64,000 nt of DNA from Perca fluviatilis (Eukaryota; Chordata; Actinopteri; Perciformes; Percidae): NCBI RefSeq assembly GCF_010015445.1, contig NC_053119.1, forward strand, positions 23,311,883 through 23,375,882, given 5' to 3'. Shown here piece by piece: positions 63,278-64,000 of this stretch. The first letter of the stretch is position 1, and each line of letters begins with the position of its first letter. A model generated the notes under the pieces. It had not been told where the DNA came from and did not search any database. It was given only the letters and a program-made list of their open reading frames with translations. The translations under genes were made by a program, and so were the position numbers.

Positions 63278-64000
63278 GATGCTTTCTTCCCTCTTTTCAT
63301 GTCGACCACAAGGCTGACCTGCTGGCCTCTATTTCCTCTGAAGAGGATATCCCCCTTCAGTAGAGCCTTAAAATCCATCACGGCAGCCGACTTGAGATCC
63401 TGATGTATGCGCCTCCTCTATTGTCTTTGAAGCATTGGGAGGCTTTGGCTGGCCAGGCCACTGTGATGATTACAGTCTCATAGTTAGGCCATTACTGACA
63501 TGTGCTCAGCTCACTTTCCCTATGATGTCCCCCCATGTTTGATGGAGAGGGGAGTTCTTAGTAGTAGTTTAACTACTGCTGCCACCTTGTTCCTCTTCCT
63601 CAGTTACTCTACCAAAGAGGCTTTTCTGAAAATCTTACAGCCCCCAGCTCCCAGAATGACAAAAAGACCACAAGTGAAACCCACAGTCAACGTGTTTGCA
63701 TGCATGCACAGAGTATCTTGAGTAGAAGCTTATGTACATCCTACAGTAACTCAACTGAGGGCATTCTGAGGACAAGCTGTCAATATTGAGTACGACTTTA
63801 CTGCCCCTCAACAGATATCATTGGGTGCAAAGTAAACAGAATGTTCTAAATGTCACCATAGAAACAGACGTTCCAAAGACCGCCATGAATAAAAGCAAAC
63901 TGGTTAAGATAGTTATATTTGCACGTCTCTGTTTGTTAGCTAATATTGACATGTCCGAATTATCATAATCAAGTTTCTTGTCGTTGACTTTATTCAGGAC
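63272..64000. other. Intergenic to window end
   Basis: No recognised gene or repeat. Frames of 60-73 codons show no domain. Confidence 0.45.

Overview
This window looks like intergenic DNA, or possibly the inside of a very large intron, from a teleost fish, most likely a percomorph. The evidence is indirect but consistent. The base composition is AT-rich. Long (CA)n/(GT)n microsatellites are dense. There is an L2-type LINE tail ending in tandem TTGAA units. Many small DNA transposons are bounded by TTAA or TA or carry hAT-like ends, and several match dispersed repeats I know from fish genomes. I recognise no intact protein-coding exon, no tRNA or rRNA gene, no CRISPR array and no bacterial gene layout. 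Open frames reach at most 191 codons, which is what chance gives at this size, and many of them run through microsatellites.

Layout, left to right. 1-7 kb: unique sequence with a CA repeat and hAT-type remnants. 7.4-9.4 kb: possible regulatory sequence, then a 5'-truncated L2 LINE. 10.9-11.8 kb: two MITE fragments and a 22-bp inverted repeat. 12-21 kb: mostly unique, with GT repeats and several stretches that look like conserved non-coding elements. 21.3-24.4 kb: a cluster of four DNA-transposon remnants. 27.4-29.05 kb: a 1.6 kb foldback element whose two long arms are inverted copies of each other, followed by a separate perfect 26-bp hairpin. 31.7-35.8 kb: an unusual T/G-rich, C-poor stretch, then the broken remains of a multi-copy fish protein gene. 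39.2-41.0 kb: a hAT deletion derivative with a BED-finger transposase fragment and clear target-site duplications, then a 402-bp TTAA foldback MITE. 44.5-49.1 kb: further repeat fragments. 52.6-53.3 kb: a TTAA MITE carrying an inner (GCTAAY)n array and a 22-bp CRE palindrome. 53.3-64 kb: mostly unique, with more candidate regulatory stretches.

There is no gene set working together here. The content is mobile-element history over a background that may hold developmental enhancers. The strongest direct observations are the 1.6 kb foldback, the 26-bp perfect hairpin, the hAT derivative with 7/8 matching flanks, and the repeated use of TTAA boundaries by unrelated-looking elements. Element and superfamily names come from recall of terminal motifs and were not checked by any search. 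Candidate enhancers rest only on motif content and composition.
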